Source of the DNA: Clostridia bacterium
GTDB taxonomy: Bacteria; Bacillota; Clostridia; Oscillospirales; Acutalibacteraceae
NCBI GenBank assembly: GCA_017516965.1
Contig: JAFXAP010000016.1
Location: forward strand, 1-64,000
Length of the DNA: 64,000 bases
Reading direction: 5' to 3'
The notes beneath the pieces were generated by a model, which saw nothing but the letters and a program-made list of their open reading frames with translations, was not told the origin of the DNA and made no database searches. The first letter of the stretch is position 1. Each line of letters begins with the position of its first letter. Both the position numbers and the translations under genes were made by a program. Of the stretch, positions 62,625 to 64,000 are shown piece after piece.

Positions 62625-64000
62625 ATGACACACGAAAATTGGAATGGTTTTAAGGGTGGCGTATGGCAAGATGAGATTAACGTGCGCGACTTTATTCAGC
62701 AAAACTATACCGAATATACAGGCGACGATTCTTTCTTAGCGGACGCTACAGAACGAACCACCGCGCTTATGAAAAAGGTTCAGGCACTCTTTGCGCTTGA
62801 GCGTCAGTTTGGCGGTGTGCTTGATATCGATACTGCGACAGTATCTTCTCTTACAACCTTTTCACCCGGTTACATCGATAAAGACAATGAAATTATCGTT
62901 GGTATGCAGACCAACCGACCACTAAAACGTGGCGTAAGCCCATTTGGCGGTATTCGTATGGCACGCCAGGCGTGTGAGGCTTACGGCTATAAGTTATCTG
63001 AAACAATCGAAGACGAATTCAAGTTCAGAACCACCCATAACGAAGGTGTTTTCCGTGCTTATACCGACGAGATGCGTCTTGCGCGTCGTTGTCACGTAAT
63101 TACCGGTTTGCCCGACGCCTACGGCCGCGGTCGTATTATTGGTGACTACCGCCGCGTAGCGCTTTACGGTGTGGACAAACTTATCGAAGAAAAGAAAAAA
63201 GACAAAGCCGCTATGGCCGAGAAGCCTTTTGTTGCCGAAAACATTAAAATAAACGGCGAGCTGTTTAAGCAGATAAGCTTTCTTGGCAAGCTTAAAGAAA
63301 TGGCAAATATGTATGGCTTTGATATAAGCGGTCCTGCGCGTGACTCTCGCGAGGCGGTTCAATGGACTTACTTTGCATATCTTGCCGCTATAAAAGAACA
63401 AAACGGCGCGGCTATGTCACTTGGACGTGTGGCTACCTTCTTTGACATTTATATGGAGCGCGATATTAAAAACGGAACCCTTACCGAACAAGGTGCGCAA
63501 GAACTTTTTGATGATTTTGTTATCAAGCTTCGTATTGCGCGTCATCTTCGCACACCCGAATACAACGAACTTTTTGGCGGCGACCCAATGTGGATTACCG
63601 AAGCTGTTGGCGGTATGGGTGAAGACGGCAGAACACTTGTAAGCAAGAGCAGTTTCCGTGTGCTTAACACACTTTATACCTTGGGTTCTTCTCCCGAACC
63701 TAACCTTACTGTTCTTTGGTCAAAAGATTTGCCCGAAGGCTTTAAAAAGTTTTGCGCAAAGGTTTCAAAAGATACCGACTCTATTCAGTACGAAAACGAC
63801 GATATTATGCGTCCTATTTACGGCGACGACTACGCAATTGCCTGCTGTGTATCGGCAATGAAGCTTGGCAAACAAATGCAGTTCTTTGGCGCAAGATGTA
63901 ACCTTGCAAAACTGCTAAACATTGCGCTTAACGGTGGTTATGACGCAATGAGCAACATACACATTGGTCCTCAAATGGAGCCAATTTCGGGTGATAAGCT
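62625..64000 (+). CDS. pflB: Formate acetyltransferase (pyruvate formate-lyase), partial
   Basis: The first 458 or so residues of a glycyl-radical enzyme that converts pyruvate and CoA to acetyl-CoA and formate. [57 protein letters not shown] and RVIGDYRR-like blocks match PflB. The active-site Cys-Cys pair and the C-terminal glycyl-radical motif would lie beyond the window end. GGAGG precedes the ATG. Controlled by the ZTP riboswitch. Confidence 0.97.
   Translation, partial: MTHENWNGFKGGVWQDEINVRDFIQQNYTEYTGDDSFLADATERTTALMKKVQALFALERQFGGVLDIDTATVSSLTTFSPGYIDKDNEIIVGMQTNRPLKRGVSPFGGIRMARQACEAYGYKLSETIEDEFKFRTTHNEGVFRAYTDEMRLARRCHVITGLPDAYGRGRIIGDYRRVALYGVDKLIEEKKKDKAAMAEKPFVAENIKINGELFKQISFLGKLKEMANMYGFDISGPARDSREAVQWTYFAYLAAIKEQNGAAMSLGRVATFFDIYMERDIKNGTLTEQGAQELFDDFVIKLRIARHLRTPEYNELFGGDPMWITEAVGGMGEDGRTLVSKSSFRVLNTLYTLGSSPEPNLTVLWSKDLPEGFKKFCAKVSKDTDSIQYENDDIMRPIYGDDYAIACCVSAMKLGKQMQFFGARCNLAKLLNIALNGGYDAMSNIHIGPQMEPISGDK

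Overview
The window looks like a chromosome segment of a low-to-moderate GC, anaerobic, Gram-positive Clostridia-type bacterium (Oscillospiraceae or a nearby family would fit). The evidence is a complete S10-spc-alpha ribosomal block with secY-adk-map-KOW-infA-rpmJ inside it, the rplU-prp-rpmA-obg-mrnC block with the Firmicutes-type cleavable L27 leader, RicT, a 2[4Fe-4S] ferredoxin, a ZTP riboswitch in front of pyruvate formate-lyase, and consensus TTGACA/TATAAT promoters. No rRNA, CRISPR array, integrase or transposase was found; one tRNA (Leu, anticodon CAG) is present. I assign the taxon by gene content only.

Layout. 1-5.3 kb: cobalamin-dependent methionine synthase without its reactivation domain, a stand-alone truncated GyrA-like protein whose catalytic tyrosine is phenylalanine and which sits between two imperfect direct repeats, and an FAD-dependent oxidoreductase. 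5.3-7 kb: a DUF4037/TPR gene pair. 7.1-14.2 kb: a six-gene Dlt-like operon (SGNH esterase-like protein with fibronectin domains, MBOAT acyltransferase, alpha/beta hydrolase, adenylation enzyme, GNAT, acyl carrier protein), probably activating a small acid or amino acid and moving it to an extracellular glycan. 14.3-17.3 kb: a frameshifted small membrane gene, a cysteine-tailed membrane protein, and an ACT/UPF0210 pair. 17.4-21.4 kb: a tight five-gene operon (NusG-II protein, Gx transporter, AsnB, DUF6198 membrane protein, HD hydrolase) divergent from apbE. 21.5-26.4 kb: apbE, secA and a two-gene chromate-type transporter. 26.4-30.5 kb: two secreted proteins, a lipoprotein tyrosine phosphatase and a large CxxC-rich surface protein.

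30.9-46.7 kb: the S10-spc-alpha operon on the minus strand, from a structured roughly 280-nt leader to rplQ. 46.9-48.3 kb: a divergent XRE regulator pair with an almost perfectly symmetric intergenic region, then a YitT protein. 48.4-51.7 kb: mrnC, obgE, a zinc-ribbon protein, rpmA, prp and rplU behind an L21-type leader. 51.8-58.1 kb: trpS-holB-ricT, ferredoxin, a HIT protein, azlCD, and divergent radC and rluA-type genes. 58.2-61.9 kb: a three-gene operon (epimerase-like/LicD fusion, 2-hydroxyacid dehydrogenase, IspD/TarI-like cytidylyltransferase) that looks like a pathway making a CDP-activated polyol or hydroxyacid phosphate and attaching it to a surface glycan. 62.2-64 kb: tRNA-Leu, the ZTP riboswitch and the start of pflB, which runs off the window.

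The best candidates for something new are the catalytically altered GyrA-like cassette with its repeat pair and pseudoknot-shaped flank, the Dlt-like acylation operon with fibronectin domains, and the LicD-fusion operon. Two genes (apbE and the membrane protein at 14716-15519) have strong promoters placed so that their transcripts would begin at or next to the start codon.
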